From the NCBI GenBank assembly GCA_947589055.1, contig CANPZL010000013.1, forward strand, positions 1 to 51,787: DNA of 51,787 nt. Reading direction: 5' to 3'. Shown one piece after another: positions 1 through 8,300 of this stretch. Positions within the stretch are counted from its first letter, which is position 1. The number at the start of each line of letters is the position of its first letter. Both the position numbers and the translations under genes were made by a program. This DNA comes from an uncultured Lachnospiraceae bacterium (GTDB lineage: Bacteria; Bacillota; Clostridia; Lachnospirales; Lachnospiraceae). Under the pieces are notes generated by a model. The model searched no databases. It had not been told where the DNA came from and was given only the letters and a program-made list of their open reading frames with translations.

Positions 1-1
1 A

Positions 2-820
2 CTGACCACCTTTGGCGTAGAAACTTTTTTAAAACATTTTTTGGCTATGACCTTATCCCCACTTCCCAGAATGTCCAGTGAAGGTGAAATCGATCCGATC
101 ACTTCACCTTTTTCCGGTTTTATTTTTAAGATACAGGCAAATATGAATAAAGCCCACCATGACCGGATCGCATTTATGCGGATTTGTTCCGGACGCTTTG
201 ATGCAGGAAAGGATGTATATCATGTGCAGAGCGGACGAAAACTAAAGCTGTCCCAACCGCAGCAGATCATGGCACAGGAGCGGAAGGTCATTGATGAAGC
301 CTATGCAGGCGATGTAATAGGTGTTTTTGATCCGGGGATCTTTGCAATCGGGGATACGATTTGTATGCCGGGGAAAAAATTTGAATACGAAGGGATTCCA
401 ACCTTTGCGCCGGAGCATTTTTGCCGTCTGGTTTCTTTGGATTCCATGAAACGAAAACAGTTTATTAAGGGCGTAACCCAGCTTGCGCAGGAGGGGGCTA
501 TACAGATCTTTAAGGATTATGCATTGGATTTATCGGAAATCATCGTGGGGGTAGTCGGGATCTTACAGTTTGACGTTTTAAAATACCGTTTGGAGAATGA
601 GTATGGCTGTGAAGTGCGGCTGGAAACGCTTCCGTATAATTATATCCGCTGGGTAAAGAACCCTGCAACAGATCTGAATAAACTAAAACGTATCAGTGAC
701 TGTAAAAAAGTAAAAGATATGGAAGATAATCCGCTTCTGCTTTTCGCAAACGAATGGTCGATCCGGATCGTGCTGGAAAATAACGAGGGTCTGGAATTAG
801 AGGAGTTTAAGAAAAACTAA
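2..820 (+). CDS. prfC: Peptide chain release factor 3, C-terminal part (5' end outside window)
   Basis: RF3 is the translational GTPase that recycles RF1/RF2 from the ribosome after peptide release. The frame is open from base 2, so the N-terminal GTPase domain lies upstream of the window. What remains is the domain II/III part: an NFGVETFL-like lead-in (TTFGVETFLKHF), then the RF3 signature GFIFKIQANM followed by HHDRIAFMRICSG, and further down GIPTFAPEHFCR and VGVVGILQFDVLKYRL. All of these are hallmark RF3 segments that distinguish it from EF-G and TetM. The TTG at 41 is inside the protein and is not a real start. The gene ends at TAA with no strong terminator hairpin visible behind it. 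Confidence 0.95.
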   Translation: MTTFGVETFLKHFLAMTLSPLPRMSSEGEIDPITSPFSGFIFKIQANMNKAHHDRIAFMRICSGRFDAGKDVYHVQSGRKLKLSQPQQIMAQERKVIDEAYAGDVIGVFDPGIFAIGDTICMPGKKFEYEGIPTFAPEHFCRLVSLDSMKRKQFIKGVTQLAQEGAIQIFKDYALDLSEIIVGVVGILQFDVLKYRLENEYGCEVRLETLPYNYIRWVKNPATDLNKLKRISDCKKVKDMEDNPLLLFANEWSIRIVLENNEGLELEEFKKN

Positions 821-986
821 GATATGACCTCAATCGTAAGAAATCGTAAGGATTTATAAATTGTAAATGCAGGATAAATCGAATAGAATAATTGTAATCA
901 TTGTAGGAAAGAATACAGGTTAGAGATTTGAATGGTATGATATTTTATAATGATTCGTATAATCATAAGAGAAAGGGGAGTTAATC

Positions 987-1499
987 ATGGATCTAGCAGG
1001 AAGCATTTTCACAAATGCAGGGCAGACAATCGGACTCTCGGAAGGAATTCTGGTATTTATCTGGCTGGCATTGGTGATTCTTTTTATCATTATTGAAATG
1101 GTTTCCTTAGGCCTGACCAGTATCTGGTTTGCAGGCGGGGCGCTTATTTCAGCATTGAGCGCCATACTGGGAGCCCCTATTTGGTTACAGGTAGTGCTTT
1201 TTATCTTGGTATCCGGTGTGCTGTTAGCCAGTACCAGAGGCCTGTCGAAAACCTTTCTGGAAAAACGATTAGAAAAAACCAACGCAGAAGGTTTAATAGG
1301 GAAAACCTCAACTGTAGTAGAAACGATAGATAATGCGTCGGCAACCGGCAAAATTCGCCTTGGTGATGTGGAATGGACAGCGAGGGCATGTAATGAATCC
1401 CAAGTGATCGAAAAGGATACAAAGGTTATCATTCGGGAAATTAAAGGTGTAAAGTGCATGGTAGAACCACTATCGGCTCAAGAAAAGGAAGAAAAATAA
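987..1499 (+). CDS. NfeD-family membrane protein
   Basis: This 170-residue protein has two or three hydrophobic segments in its first 85 residues (around 22-42, 46-62 and 65-80). A soluble C-terminal part follows, with the pattern GLIGKTSTVVETIDN...GKIRLGDVEWTARA, typical of the NfeD C-terminal OB-fold (the GxxG...V..DGE.W.A region). NfeD proteins partner with SPFH/stomatin proteins at membranes, and an SPFH gene follows 60 bases downstream, so the two probably form one operon. The start is ATG at 987, preceded by AAAGGGGAG. No ClpP-like protease domain is present, so this is the short NfeD type. Confidence 0.85.
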   Translation: MDLAGSIFTNAGQTIGLSEGILVFIWLALVILFIIIEMVSLGLTSIWFAGGALISALSAILGAPIWLQVVLFILVSGVLLASTRGLSKTFLEKRLEKTNAEGLIGKTSTVVETIDNASATGKIRLGDVEWTARACNESQVIEKDTKVIIREIKGVKCMVEPLSAQEKEEK

Positions 1500-1559
1500 G
1501 GAAATCTTATACAAATACAAATTATCGGAAACCCGATATAGAAAAATGGAGGTATTAAA

Positions 1560-2543
1560 ATGGGAGGAATTGATTTGAGTATTGTTAGTTTGATCGGACC
1601 GGCGGGAGGAATGATAGGAGGATTGATAGGATTTGGTATCGTGATTATCGTAATCTTATTTATTATAGCATTATCCTGTATCAATATCGTACCCCAGGCA
1701 CATGCATATGTAGTGGAACGTTTGGGGACCTATCGGGCAACCTGGTCGGTTGGATTTCATCTGAAAATGCCGCTGTTTGACAAGATTGCAAAAAAAGTAA
1801 CATTAAAGGAACAGGTAGTGGATTTTGCACCGCAACCGGTGATCACGAAGGATAATGTAACCATGCGGATCGATACGGTAGTCTTTTTCCAGATTACGGA
1901 TCCGAAGCTGTTCTGCTATGGCGTGGAGAATCCAATCATGGCGATCGAGAATCTGACCGCTACAACGCTTCGAAATATTATCGGTGATCTGGAACTGGAT
2001 CAGACTCTGACCTCCAGAGAGACGATCAATACAAAGATGCGTGCAACTCTTGACGAAGCAACAGACCCGTGGGGAATCAAGGTAAACCGTGTTGAGTTAA
2101 AGAATATCATTCCGCCGGCGGCTATTCAGGATGCGATGGAGAAGCAGATGAAAGCAGAGCGGGAACGCCGGGAACAGATTCTGATTGCCGAAGGTGAGAA
2201 AAAATCAGCAATCCTGCGGGCAGAGGGTCAAAAGGAATCCCTGATTCTACAGGCAGAGGCTGATAAACAGGCAGCAATTCTTCGTGCAGAAGCAAAGAAA
2301 GAAGCAACGATCCGGGAAGCTGAAGGGCAAGCAGAAGCTATCGAAGTGGTTCAAAAGGCAAATGCAGCCGGTCTTAGCTATCTGAATCAGGCAAATCCCA
2401 GTGAAAAGGTCATTCAGATTAAGAGTCTGGAAGCCTTTTCCAAGGCGGCAGACGGTCAGGCAACCAAGATTATCATTCCTTCAGAGATACAGGGACTTGC
2501 AGGACTGGCTAAGTCGATAACGGAAATCGCATCAGAAAAATAG
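1560..2543 (+). CDS. SPFH/stomatin-like membrane scaffold protein (QmcA type)
   Basis: This 327-residue protein has a glycine-rich N-terminal membrane segment (about residues 15-40). An SPFH (band 7) domain follows: NIVPQAHAYVVERLGTY, FHLKMPLFDKI, VTKDNVTMRIDTVVFFQI. Then comes a long charged alpha-helical region from about residue 185 with repeated AEG/AEA blocks (LRAEGQKES, LQAEADKQAA, LRAEAKKEA), typical of stomatin oligomers. The family organises membrane microdomains and works with NfeD, which is the upstream gene here. AGGAGG-like spacing before ATG 1560 (GGAGGTATTAAAATG) sets the start. The gene ends just before a strong bidirectional hairpin. Confidence 0.92.
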   Translation: MGGIDLSIVSLIGPAGGMIGGLIGFGIVIIVILFIIALSCINIVPQAHAYVVERLGTYRATWSVGFHLKMPLFDKIAKKVTLKEQVVDFAPQPVITKDNVTMRIDTVVFFQITDPKLFCYGVENPIMAIENLTATTLRNIIGDLELDQTLTSRETINTKMRATLDEATDPWGIKVNRVELKNIIPPAAIQDAMEKQMKAERERREQILIAEGEKKSAILRAEGQKESLILQAEADKQAAILRAEAKKEATIREAEGQAEAIEVVQKANAAGLSYLNQANPSEKVIQIKSLEAFSKAADGQATKIIIPSEIQGLAGLAKSITEIASEK

Positions 2544-2561
2544 ATATGTATTGCAGATTTG

Positions 2562-2593
2562 AAAAAGAAGAATCTATTCAGATTCTTCTTTTT
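2562..2593. terminator. Bidirectional intrinsic terminator between SPFH gene and tetR-like gene
   Basis: There is a perfect 14-base stem (AAAAAGAAGAATCT paired with AGATTCTTCTTTTT) and a 4-base loop, with A and T runs at both ends, so it can end transcription from either convergent gene. Confidence 0.85.
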
Positions 2594-2602
2594 CATTTGT
2601 TT

Positions 2603-3220
2603 TTAAAGGGGTGAAGTTAAATAGTTGAAGGAGCCTTCCGGAGTTCCGGTTCCCTTTTCCAATAGGGAGATTAGCCCTTGTATCGTTTCTTCAATTTCTT
2701 CATCGGAAGAAGGAATGAAAAAGTTATCCAGCTTAACGGCCAAGACGATCAATACAATTTCTGCAAGAGCGGCAGGACGGTCGAAGTGTATTTCGCCGGC
2801 TTTAATTCCCTGCTCAATGATTTGGGTTAAGGTAGGTTTTAATTCCCGTACCAAATGCTCCAAATACTTTTGATGGATCAGAGTGCCTTCATGTGTACGC
2901 AGGTTTGCAGGACTTGATCGATGACGAAGAAGTTCGGAAGAAGAATTTCTGCATGCCTGAAAAATCATTGCCATTCTCGTAAAGGGGGAAATATTGGACT
3001 GGGCAGCAAGATTCTTTGCAGTTCGGAGCGGCTGTTCGTAGTTCCGTTGGATCAATGCTTCGAGAATAGCCTCCTTTGAAGGAAAATAATAATATATGCT
3101 TCCCTTGCCAATCCCGGCAGTTTTTGCAATCTCACTGACGGTAATCTCTTGTATTTCCTTGCTTTCTAGTAAGTGTTGGAGTGCATCTAATATCTGATTG
3201 CGTTTTTTAATATCTGGCAT
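2603..3220 (-). CDS. TetR/AcrR-family transcriptional regulator
   Basis: This 205-residue protein has an N-terminal TetR DNA-binding domain: residues ITVSEIAKTAGIGKGSIYYYF and then PSKEAILEALI form the usual helix-turn-helix and following helix. The C-terminal ligand-binding half is variable and does not indicate a ligand. I use ATG at 3220 because AAAGGA lies 7 bases before it; the TTG 24 bases upstream has no such site. It is divergent from the SCP-2 gene, whose promoter is flanked by a near-perfect inverted repeat, so autoregulation and control of that neighbour are likely (inference). Confidence 0.9.
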   Translation of the reverse strand: MPDIKKRNQILDALQHLLESKEIQEITVSEIAKTAGIGKGSIYYYFPSKEAILEALIQRNYEQPLRTAKNLAAQSNISPFTRMAMIFQACRNSSSELLRHRSSPANLRTHEGTLIHQKYLEHLVRELKPTLTQIIEQGIKAGEIHFDRPAALAEIVLIVLAVKLDNFFIPSSDEEIEETIQGLISLLEKGTGTPEGSFNYLTSPL

Positions 3221-3271
3221 TTCGTTATCCTTTAAGTTTCTCAATTTTTTAAGCGTTTATTAAATATAAAT

Positions 3272-3300
3272 AGTATACTCTACATAGTGAGGAAGTGCAA
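3272..3300 (-). promoter_or_regulatory. Predicted sigma-A promoter of the tetR-like gene
   Basis: On the minus strand, TTGCAC is followed by a 17-base spacer and TATACT. This is a good housekeeping promoter placed about 50 bases before the ATG at 3220. Confidence 0.6.
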
Positions 3301-3347
3301 TATTTGAGGATCTTACTTTTCTCTTTTTTTGTATAGTGAAAATATGA

Positions 3348-3407
3348 TTGACCCATAGTCGAAGAAATGCTATTCTATAATAGAAAATAATTCGACTATT
3401 GGTCGAA
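3348..3407 (+). promoter_or_regulatory. Promoter and probable TetR operator of the SCP-2 gene
   Basis: TTGACC at 3348 and TATTCT at 3371 are 17 bases apart, and a TATAAT also occurs at 3376. The promoter is bracketed by an inverted repeat: GACCCATAGTCGAA at 3350-3363 and TTCGACTATTGGTC at 3391-3404, with 13 of 14 positions complementary. The right half is itself a palindrome, TTCGAC-TATTG-GTCGAA (3391-3407). Binding of the neighbouring TetR protein at both sites would cover the promoter. The operator role is inferred from position and symmetry. Confidence 0.6.
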
Positions 3408-3425
3408 ATACTAGGAGGTATTAAG

Positions 3426-3770
3426 ATGACATTTCAAGAATTCTTTATGGAAGTGAAGGAAACCTTAATGGGAGCGGATATTCATGACGTAACAGAGCAT
3501 CTCGCTTATCAGTTTAATATTACCGGAGAAGCAGGAGGTATCTTTTATGTTGAAGCAAAGGATGGTGTCTTGCATGTAGAACCATATGAATACTACGACA
3601 GAGATGCTATTTTTATATGTTCTGCTGATACCCTGCAAAAGATAGCGACCGGCAAGCTGGATCCGATTATGGCTGTTACCATGCAGAAACTAAAGGTGGA
3701 AGGAAATATTGATAAAGCATTAAAATTAAAGGGATTGCTCGGTAGTCTGAAGGGAAAAAAGAAAAAATAA
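3426..3770 (+). CDS. SCP-2 sterol-transfer-domain protein
   Basis: This 114-residue single-domain protein has the SCP-2 fold pattern: a lipid-binding sheet with FNITGEAGGIFYVEAKDG, then the C-terminal signature TLQKIATGKLDPIMAVTMQKLKV and a helix of basic residues ending in KGKKKK. SCP-2 domains bind fatty acyl or other hydrophobic ligands; in bacteria the physiological partner is mostly unknown. ATG 3426 is chosen over an earlier in-frame TTG at 3399 because AGGAGGT sits just before it and the TTG overlaps the operator palindrome. The divergent TetR regulator suggests induction by a hydrophobic compound (inference). Confidence 0.88.
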   Translation: MTFQEFFMEVKETLMGADIHDVTEHLAYQFNITGEAGGIFYVEAKDGVLHVEPYEYYDRDAIFICSADTLQKIATGKLDPIMAVTMQKLKVEGNIDKALKLKGLLGSLKGKKKK

Positions 3771-3791
3771 TAATCAAAGTAATAGGAAATT

Positions 3792-3836
3792 GGGCTGTTG
3801 CAACGGTGAGGAAACCGGAGTGACAGCTCTTTTATT
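3792..3836 (+). terminator. Intrinsic terminator after SCP-2 gene
   Basis: GGGCTGT pairs with ACAGCTC (one G-U), with an inner CGGT/ACCG pairing, and the hairpin is followed by TTTTATTTATAT. Confidence 0.65.
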
Positions 3837-3895
3837 TATATATTGAATTATTTTATATATCAATAAGATAAAATATGATAAAATGAGTCCAGCGG

Positions 3896-3916
3896 CACCC
3901 GGACTTGTCCGAGGTG
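3896..3916 (+). other. Hairpin in the 5' leader of the GT2 gene
   Basis: CACC-CGGAC-TT-GTCCG-A-GGTG forms a compact stem with one bulged A and no T tract behind it. It is not a terminator and does not match any riboswitch I know. It may stabilise the leader or be chance. Confidence 0.35.
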
Positions 3917-3970
3917 GCATGGTAATACATATCATGTATGTATGGGAATGAAATACTAGGGAGGCAGTCT

Positions 3971-4987
3971 ATGAAATTATTAAGTGTAGTAATCCCGTGT
4001 TACAATGTGGAAAAATATATTGACCGGTGCGTGGAGACTCTCGTAAATCAGACACTTGGTATTGATAATATGGAATTGATATTTGTTAATGATGCTTCTA
4101 CGGATAGTACATTTGAAAAATTATGTGAATGGGAAGAAAAATATCCGGAATCCATCCTTGTTGTTAATTGTGAACAAAACGGAAAACAGGGAACCGCAAG
4201 AAATATTGGGATCACCTATTCTAATACTGATTACATCGGTTTTGTTGACTCCGATGACTGGATCGAGATTGACATGTATAAAAAGATGTATGAAAAGGCT
4301 GTTTCAACAGGAGTGGATGTAGTTGGAATCATGTCGAAAAGAGTGGATGGAACCGGTAAAACTGTGGAGGAAGCTTCGTTCAAAGGAAAACTGGATGCTT
4401 TATGCAGAAAAGAAACGGATAGGTATCCGGGACTTCCGGGAGGAATTTATTGTGGCTTGTATAAAAAACAGCTTATTGTGGAAAATGAGGTCTGGTTTCC
4501 AGAGGGACTGGCATATGAGGATAATTATTGGGTAGCAGTTTTGAGTTATTATATAAATAGTTGGTATATTATTGGAGAACCTCTCTATAATTATTTTGTT
4601 AATCAAAATTCGACCATCATGCAGCGAAATGCTATGCATCATTTTGACAGACTTGAAATTGAAAAAATGAAGGTAGATGAACTGAAAAGGCGTGGATTTT
4701 TTGAAAAAGATAAAGCACGAATAGAATTTAATTTTATAAAATTATACTATATCAACACTCTGTTTATTATTATAACAAAAATGAAGGATATTCCGTATGA
4801 CATACTATGTCAAATGCAGAGGGAGCTTTGTGAACGTTTCCCGGATTTTGAGAGCAATCCGTATTTATCCGAACTAAATCGCAGGCAGCAGCTTTTGTTA
4901 AAAACAGCAAGATTAGATATGACGGAATATGATTGGCTGCGTGTTAAACGGGCTTATCTAAAGGATATGGGGAAACTGCCTGATTAA
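3971..4987 (+). CDS. Family 2 glycosyltransferase
   Basis: This 338-residue protein begins with a GT-A fold: LLSVVIPCYNVEKYIDRCVETLVNQT, then MELIFVNDASTDST and the metal-binding region IGFVDSDDW (the DxD equivalent). These are typical of GT2 enzymes that add sugars to cell-surface or secreted glycans. The C-terminal third is helical and unassigned. ATG 3971 is preceded by AGGGAGG. It stands alone between the SCP-2 terminator and the CRISPR locus, with no other polysaccharide genes near it. It is more AT-rich than most of the window, as is the cas region, so it may be part of the same acquired segment (inference). Confidence 0.88.
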   Translation: MKLLSVVIPCYNVEKYIDRCVETLVNQTLGIDNMELIFVNDASTDSTFEKLCEWEEKYPESILVVNCEQNGKQGTARNIGITYSNTDYIGFVDSDDWIEIDMYKKMYEKAVSTGVDVVGIMSKRVDGTGKTVEEASFKGKLDALCRKETDRYPGLPGGIYCGLYKKQLIVENEVWFPEGLAYEDNYWVAVLSYYINSWYIIGEPLYNYFVNQNSTIMQRNAMHHFDRLEIEKMKVDELKRRGFFEKDKARIEFNFIKLYYINTLFIIITKMKDIPYDILCQMQRELCERFPDFESNPYLSELNRRQQLLLKTARLDMTEYDWLRVKRAYLKDMGKLPD

Positions 4988-5060
4988 ACGGGAAATATAT
5001 GGATAATTTCTTCCACGTGTATTCAAACGGTAGATTTATTCTCTGTTGTATGATAGCTGG

Positions 5061-5089
5061 TTGATTTATGGATATAGAGTATGTATAAT
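5061..5089 (+). promoter_or_regulatory. Predicted promoter of the cas operon
   Basis: TTGATT, a 17-base spacer and TATAAT. The predicted start lies near 5096, giving a cas9 leader of about 235 bases that runs antisense through the whole tracrRNA. The spacer between -35 and -10 contains GGATATAGAGTA (5070-5081), which closely matches the sequence before the orphan repeat at 13950. Confidence 0.6.
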
Positions 5090-5155
5090 GGTCTTATAGT
5101 CTATGGCTATAAAAAAATCTAATTGCCTTAATTTGGCATATGACAGGTATAGAAT

Positions 5156-5273
5156 GAAAAAAGAAAAGACTTGGCTAGCAAGTCTTATGATTCTGCACAA
5201 TGCAGCAAAAGGGTTTGAATAAATTTTTATTTGAACTTGTAGTGTAATCTCGTATGGTAGTAAACCTTGAGAT
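5156..5273 (-). ncRNA. tracrRNA of the type II-A CRISPR system
   Basis: Read on the minus strand. The anti-repeat (5229-5266) is complementary to the array repeat. Repeat GUUUGA pairs with UCAAAU, then a bulge of GA opposite AAGU, then GUAGUGUAAU pairs perfectly with AUUACACUAC. This bulge is the same as in Streptococcus pyogenes crRNA:tracrRNA. Downstream come an AU-only nexus-like stem (AAUAA/UUAUU), CUGCA-UUG-UGCAG (5193-5205), and an intrinsic terminator, AAGACUUG-CUAGC-CAAGUCUU (5166-5186) followed by UUCUUUUUU. A promoter lies just upstream. Length is about 118 nt. It guides RNase III processing and loads crRNA into Cas9. Confidence 0.9.
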
Positions 5274-5279
5274 ATTTAT

Positions 5280-5308
5280 ACTATATATGCAGTGTGTGTA
5301 TTTGTCAA
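5280..5308 (-). promoter_or_regulatory. Promoter of the tracrRNA
   Basis: On the minus strand, TTGACA (5303-5308), a 17-base spacer, then TATAGT (5280-5285). It sits between the anti-repeat and the cas9 ribosome binding site, so the tracrRNA start would be near 5273. Confidence 0.8.
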
Positions 5309-5330
5309 GAAAAATATGGAGGTACATAAG

Positions 5331-8300
5331 ATGGAAAATGTAGCAAATTTTGATTACTATCTGGGATTGGATATCGGAACGGATTCTGTAGGGTGGGCCG
5401 TTACAGACCCGGAATATCATATTTTAAGACGTAAAGGAAAATCCATGTGGGGGATTCGTCTCTTTGATGCGGCTAAAACGGCAGAGGAACGTAGAACATT
5501 TCGGACAAATCGTAGGAGATTACAGAGAAAAAAACAAAGAATTCAATTACTGCAAGAACTTTTTGCTGATGAGATGGATAAAGTAGATCCGATGTTTTTT
5601 CAACGACTACGGGATAGTGCATTTTGGGCAGATGATAAGGAAGAAAATCAGATTTATTCACTTTTTAATGATACAAACCTTACAGATAAACAATATTATA
5701 AAATGTACCCTACGATTTACCATTTGAGATCAGAATTGATAGAAAGTAAAGATTCACATGATATTCGGCTTGTTTATCTTGCCTTGCATCATATCGTTAA
5801 ACATCGAGGACATTTTTTATTTAATGTGAATATTGAACAGGCAACTTCGTTTCAAAATACATTTTCTGTTTTTACGGATTGTTTAAAAGATGATTTAAAT
5901 ATTGATTTTGTATGTGGTTCTGAATCTGAATTTGAGCAGATATTAAAAAATAAGACCTCTAGTAAAACTGATAAATGTAAGGAATTACAAAAATTGTGCG
6001 GTATCGAAAAAACAGACAAGCAATTAGTGGAAATCATGAAATTGATTACCGGTTGTAAGGGAACACTCAGTGTAATATTTCAGGAAGATTCCTATGCAGA
6101 AATTGAACATAATAAAATTAGTTTCTCAGATGGAAATTATGAGGAAGTAAGAATTGCTTTGGAAGAAGAAATACAAGAAAGAGTTGGTATTATTGATGTT
6201 TTTCAGAGCCTATATAATTGGGTGATATTAGCTGATATGCTCCAAGGAGGTGAATATCAAGGACAGTCCTATTTAAGTATCGCAAAAGTTAAACGGTACG
6301 AAAAACATCATGAAGATTTAATAAAATTAAAAAGATTGATACGGAACTTTTGCCCAGATCGGTATCAAACTTTTTTCGCTTCGTCAGAAAAAGGAAATTA
6401 TTGTTCTTATGTAGGAATGTATAAAAAGAATGGGAAAAAGATTTCTGTATCTAAATGCACACAAGAGGATTTTTATAAAAATGTGAAAAAAATCCTTGCT
6501 GCACACGAAGAGGATTGTGAAGTAAAGGCAATTTTAGCTGAGATGGAACACGGACTTTTTATGCCATTGCAGGTGAGCAAGGATAATGGTGTTATTCCTT
6601 ATCAAGTGAATGAGATTGAATTAAAGAAAATTATAGAAAATGCGAAAGCCTACCTTCCTTTTTTAAATGAAGTAGATAAAAAATGTGATAAGACAGTTGC
6701 AGAAAAGATTCAACTGCTTTTTAGATTTCGGATTCCTTATTATGTTGGACCATTGAATACTTCAAATGGTGAAAATAGTTGGATGGTTCGTAAGGAAAAA
6801 GGAGCAATTCGCCCGTGGAATTTTGAAAACCTAGTTGATGAAGATCAATCTGCTAAAAATTTTATCAATCGAATGACAAATCAATGTACATATCTTCCAG
6901 ACGAAACAGTGTTGCCTAAGTGTTCACTGCTTTATTCAGAGTATATGGTATTAAATGAATTAAACAATGTAAAAATCAAAGGGGAAAAGCTGTCAGTTGA
7001 ATTAAAACAAAAAATATATAGAGATTTATTCCAAAGATATAAACAGGTGACAGGAAAACGACTTCTAGAATATTTAAATTCCTATGGTTATGATTTGAAA
7101 AAAGAGGATTTATCTGGATTCGATGGAAATTTTAAGACTTCGCTTACGTCTTACTTAGATTTAAGAGAAAAAGTTTTCGGAGATGACATCGAGAAGGCAT
7201 CTGTTAAAAGAATGGCAGAAAATATTATTCTATGGATTACGCTCTATGGTGATGAACAACGTATGTTAAAACGGGTAATTACGACTAATTATGGTAAAGA
7301 ATTAACCGAAAAACAAATAATAATGCTTTCACGTTTAAAGTATAATGGCTGGGGCAGATTATCTCGACGTTTTTTGACAGAATTAGTTGGAGTAGATAAG
7401 GAAACTGGAGAATGTATGACAATTATTCAGGGTTTGAGAAATACTCAGAATAACCTTATGCAGTTGTTAAGTCAGAAATATACATTTATAGAGGAAATAG
7501 AAGCAAGCAATGCCGGTTATCATATCAGGAATGAGATTAGTTATGATTCATTGGTACGAGATGTTGTGGCTTCGCCTGCGATTAAACGTTCTGTTTGGCA
7601 AACGGTACAGATTGTTGAGGAAATAAAAAAGGTTATGGGAAATGTACCAAAAAAAATCTTTGTGGAAATGGCGAGAGGAGAAGAAGAAAAGGTTCGAACT
7701 ACGTCAAGAAAAGACAACTTACTTGAATTATATAAGGTAATTGATAATGAAAATAAAACACAATGGTGTAAGGAGTTATCTGAAAAAACGGAAGGAGATT
7801 TCAAAAGTATTAAATTGTTTTTATACTATACACAGATGGGTATGTGTATGTATTCCGGTGAGAAAATAGATTTGTCCCAGCTAAATGATGCTACTATTTG
7901 GGATAGGGATCATATATATCCGCAGTCAAAAACTAAGGATGATAGTTTGGATAATTTGGTTTTGGTTAAGAAAACGATCAATTCAAAAAAAGGGAATGGT
8001 ATGATCTCGCCTGAAATACAAAGTCGAATGGAAAGTACTTGGCGGTATCTAAGGAAACGAGGATTGATTTCAGAAAAGAAATATAATCGGTTGATGCGTA
8101 AAAATCCATTAGAGGCTGAAGAATTGGCAGGTTTTATCAATCGGCAGCTTGTAGAAACACGACAGTCTTCTAAAGTGATTGCAACATTGCTTAAACGGGT
8201 ATATGAAAATACAGAAATTGTTTATGTAAAAGCGAATGCTGTTTCAGATTATAGAAAGGATTGCGGCTTTGTTAAAGTGCGGGAAATGAATGATTATCAT

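Noticed and set aside
5229..5266. A repeat-like sequence before cas9 read as a stray array repeat
   Set aside because: Its bulge bases, the promoter and terminator on the minus strand show it is the tracrRNA anti-repeat.
5175..5420. Minus-strand ORF opposite the cas9 start
   Set aside because: It overlaps the tracrRNA and cas9 on the other strand and lacks protein-like character.
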